From contig CAJUMW010000005.1 of the NCBI GenBank assembly GCA_910587625.1, positions 112,716-120,237 of the forward strand: DNA of 7,522 nucleotides, given 5' to 3'. Positions 5,606-7,522 of this stretch are shown one piece after another. The translations under genes were made by a program, and so were the position numbers. Source of the stretch: an uncultured Christensenellaceae bacterium. Lineage in GTDB: Bacteria > Bacillota > Clostridia > Christensenellales > Borkfalkiaceae. The number at the start of each line of letters is the position of its first letter. The stretch's first letter is position 1. The notes beneath the pieces were generated by a model. The model did not search any database. It had not been told where the DNA came from and saw only the letters and a program-made list of their open reading frames with translations.

Positions 5606-6403
5606 GTGAAAGGTTTGCGTTTCAGCAGAAGTCAGCTCTGCATACCCTATGCGGTATTTTTGATTTTATTTGTGATAGCGCCGCTCGTAGTAATAGTCTA
5701 CTATGCCTTTACCAACGGAGAGGGGCAATTTACTTTCGATAATTTTATAAACTTTTTTGCAAGCACGAACACGCTGGGTACGCTGTTATACAGTTTTTCG
5801 CTTGCAATAGTTACAACGCTTGTCTGTCTTGTTATCGCATATCCCACGGCGTATATACTTGCAAGAAGTAATATAAGAAAAAAGTACGTTCTTTTACTTC
5901 TTTTTATTCTGCCTATGTGGATAAATTTCACTCTAAGAATAACCGCTCTTAAAGAAATTTTATCTCTTTTCGAGGGCAATATTTCAAGCTATCCTTTTCT
6001 AAACTCCGTAATCGGAATGACGTACGACTTTTTGCCGTTTATGATTTTGCCTTTGTACACGTCCTTGCAAAAACTCGACAACAGTCTTTTGGAGGCGGCT
6101 TCGGATTTGGGCGCAAATAAGTTGACGGTATTTTTAAGGGTAACTTTGCCGCTATCCGTGCCGGGTATAATTTCCGGCGTAACAATGGTGCTGCTGCCTT
6201 CTATGACAAACTACGTAGTACTCGATATGTTATACAACAGTACTTATATAATGGGCAGCCTTATAGGCAGTTATTTCAGCTCGTACGATTGGAACAACGG
6301 CTCTATGATTTCGCTTATTTTGCTTATCATAATATTTATAGTTACGCTTGTGACAAACAGATTCAGCGACAAAGACGCAAACAACAGGGGGGCAATTTTA
6401 TGA
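5606..6403 (+). CDS. potB: Polyamine-type ABC importer permease, PotB subunit
   Basis: 265 residues from GTG 5606, beginning on the base after the potA stop. GAGG at 5594-5597 inside the potA end is 8 bases upstream, supporting the GTG start. Hydrophobic segments near 12-35, 58-86, 93-113, 136-155, 181-205 and 233-252 fit the six-helix permease fold of the binding-protein-dependent transport family. The cytoplasmic EAA loop that docks onto the ATPase is clear: EAASDLGANKLTVF (163-176) ending at LP (181-182). With PotC it would form the heterodimeric pore in the cytoplasmic membrane. The length fits PotB/PotH-type permeases. Assignment as PotB rather than PotC rests on gene order and on the N-terminal start close to helix 1. 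The TGA stop overlaps the potC ATG (ATGA), implying translational coupling. Confidence 0.94.
   Translation: MKGLRFSRSQLCIPYAVFLILFVIAPLVVIVYYAFTNGEGQFTFDNFINFFASTNTLGTLLYSFSLAIVTTLVCLVIAYPTAYILARSNIRKKYVLLLLFILPMWINFTLRITALKEILSLFEGNISSYPFLNSVIGMTYDFLPFMILPLYTSLQKLDNSLLEAASDLGANKLTVFLRVTLPLSVPGIISGVTMVLLPSMTNYVVLDMLYNSTYIMGSLIGSYFSSYDWNNGSMISLILLIIIFIVTLVTNRFSDKDANNRGAIL
6386..6392 (+). promoter_or_regulatory. Ribosome binding site deciding the potC start
   Basis: AGGGGGG lies 7 bases before ATG 6400, within the end of potB. It supports ATG 6400 over the in-frame upstream ATG 6289, which would add 37 polar residues, overlap potB by over 100 bases, and has no ribosome binding site. Confidence 0.75.
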
Positions 6404-7197
6404 AAAAGGCTTTCAACATTATATGGCTTGCGCTTATTCTCATATTTATATATGTTCCCATACTCATACTTGCAGTTTACAGCTTTACCGACGCTTCGAT
6501 GGTCGGAGGCAGCATAAGTTCTTTTTCCTTTGAAAACTATTTAAACCTCTTCAAAAACGAAGAGTTGAGAAATATGATTTTCGGCACGCTGGTGCTTGCT
6601 TTCGTCTGCGCTGCAATTTCAACCGTGCTTGCAACGATCGGTGCGATTGGCACGTTCTATTCTAAAAAATTGCCGAAAACGTTGATAAACACGGCAAATC
6701 AGGTTCCCGTAGTAAATGCGGATATAGTGACGGGCTTTTCTATTTGTATTTTATTAATCGTAATAATGCGCGTCGGCAAGGACACATTTATTCCGCTTGG
6801 AATAGGTCACGTTGTTTTAACCGCGCCGTTCGTGTATTTATCCATTTTACCTAAACTCAAACAAATGGACAACAGCTTGTACGAGGCCGCTCTCGACCTC
6901 GGCGCAACACCGGCACAGGCGCTTTTCAAGGTAGTCATTCCTCAGCTTATTCCCGGCATACTTTCGGGCTTTATGCTGGCGGTAACGCTTTCCTTGGACG
7001 ATTATTTTATAACTACATATACAAAACCCTCGACATTCGACACAATAAGCACCTATGTTGTCAATGCGACAAAAGGCAGTCAAACGGAAAGCAAAACCGC
7101 GCTTTGGGCACTGTCAACGCTCATATTCTTGGTTGTTATTGCGGTTGTAATTGTAATGAATGTGCTTGCAAGCAAGAGAGGTAAAGAAAAGAAATGA
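6400..7197 (+). CDS. potC: Polyamine-type ABC importer permease, PotC subunit
   Basis: 265 residues from ATG 6400, overlapping the potB stop by four bases. The N-terminus MKKAFNIIWLALILIFIYVP is the expected first membrane helix. Further hydrophobic segments near 59-88, 100-126, 130-152, 184-205 and 235-257 complete six helices. The EAA loop reads YEAALDLGATPAQALFKVV (161-179) followed by IPQLIPGI, and LSLDDYFITT (198-207) is a segment typical of PotC/PotI permeases. It pairs with PotB to form the translocation path. The Lys-rich tail (RGKEKK) ends at a TGA that overlaps the potD ATG. Length and motifs are normal, with no disruption. Confidence 0.95.
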   Translation: MKKAFNIIWLALILIFIYVPILILAVYSFTDASMVGGSISSFSFENYLNLFKNEELRNMIFGTLVLAFVCAAISTVLATIGAIGTFYSKKLPKTLINTANQVPVVNADIVTGFSICILLIVIMRVGKDTFIPLGIGHVVLTAPFVYLSILPKLKQMDNSLYEAALDLGATPAQALFKVVIPQLIPGILSGFMLAVTLSLDDYFITTYTKPSTFDTISTYVVNATKGSQTESKTALWALSTLIFLVVIAVVIVMNVLASKRGKEKK

Positions 7198-7522
7198 AAA
7201 TAAAACAAATTTCCGCAATTTTGGCGGCAGGCTGCGTGCTCGGCGGCTCGTTATTGGCATTTTCGGGCTGTGCGGACGAGCGTGAAGAAGTTGTTTTGCG
7301 TGTATGTAATTGGGAGGAATATATAGACCTCGGAGATTGGGATGACGCCGAGCTTATAGAGGTTGAAAATATTTTCACGGACGAAGAGGGCATTATAGGC
7401 GTCAACTCTATGGTGGACGACTTTACGGAGTGGTTTAACTCGAACCACGACTTTAAAGTAAGGGTCGAGTATTCGACTTTCGGCACAAACGAGGACTTGT
7501 ATAACAGACTTAGCCTCGGTGA
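7194..7522 (+). CDS. potD: Polyamine-binding lipoprotein PotD (C-terminus cut by window edge)
   Basis: 109 residues plus two bases are visible from ATG 7194, which overlaps the potC stop (ATGA). Residues 1-25 form a lipoprotein signal peptide (Lys at 2 and 4, a hydrophobic core, FSGC) with the predicted lipidated Cys26. The mature protein starts with VVLRVCNWEEYID; the NW-x-EY pattern (40-43) matches the start of PotD-type solute-binding proteins, where the Trp and Tyr contact the polyamine. The stretch DFTEWFNSNHDFKVRVEYST (76-95) followed by NEDLYNRL aligns with the next PotD segment (about FTKETGIKVIYSTYESNETMYAKL in E. coli, from memory). Between them lie about 30 extra, mostly acidic residues (roughly 46-74) that E. 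coli PotD lacks. The ribosome binding site is weak (GAGAGG at 7176-7181, 12 bases away), so translation is probably coupled to potC. Two-thirds of the gene lies outside the window. Confidence 0.92.
   Translation, partial: MKIKQISAILAAGCVLGGSLLAFSGCADEREEVVLRVCNWEEYIDLGDWDDAELIEVENIFTDEEGIIGVNSMVDDFTEWFNSNHDFKVRVEYSTFGTNEDLYNRLSLG

Noticed and set aside
6289..6399. ATG 6289 as the start of potC (302 aa form)
   Set aside because: It would add a polar 37-residue tail before the first membrane helix and overlap potB extensively; ATG 6400 has AGGGGGG at 7 bases and the common ATGA overlap.

Overview
The window looks like a chromosomal segment from a moderately AT-rich bacterium, probably an uncultured Bacillota/Clostridia-type organism. 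This is inferred from strong GGAGG-type ribosome binding sites, a lipoprotein solute-binding protein in place of a free periplasmic one, a PGI resembling the Bacillus-type enzyme, and AT-rich intergenic DNA with clean TTGACA/TATAAT promoters. TGA acts as an ordinary stop (ends of potB and potC), which argues against Mollicutes with genetic code 4. No phage, IS, CRISPR, tRNA or rRNA signal was seen.

Layout: (1) bases 1-1139, minus strand, hold a short SF1B (RecD/Dda-like) DNA helicase whose C-terminus runs off the left edge. Its consensus promoter places the predicted transcription start at the start codon, suggesting a leaderless mRNA. (2) A 164-base divergent intergenic region holds that promoter and a separate one for pgi. 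(3) pgi, glucose-6-phosphate isomerase, 1304-2740, is followed by an intrinsic terminator whose U-tract touches the ribosome binding site of the next gene. (4) A membrane-anchored alpha/beta hydrolase occupies 2790-3785. (5) A 308-base non-coding region contains a strong promoter and a structured leader of about 265 nt. The leader ends in an intrinsic terminator directly before the potA ribosome binding site, and an Arg-rich short ORF runs through that terminator and overlaps the potA start. (6) potA-potB-potC-potD, 4094 to the right edge, is a tightly packed polyamine-type ABC importer operon: potA abuts potB, and potB/potC and potC/potD overlap by ATGA. potD is cut by the window end.

How the genes work together: PotD (a lipoprotein) would capture a polyamine such as spermidine or putrescine, PotB and PotC form the membrane channel, and PotA powers transport. 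The architecture of the leader suggests the whole importer is controlled by premature transcription termination (riboswitch, leader peptide or protein-dependent attenuation). PotA has a duplicated C-terminal TOBE module and PotD has an acidic insertion near its N-terminus, so this importer differs from the textbook E. coli PotABCD. The helicase, pgi and hydrolase have no evident functional tie to the transporter.

The main candidate for something undescribed is the potA leader/attenuator, taken together with the Arg-rich short ORF and the double-TOBE PotA.
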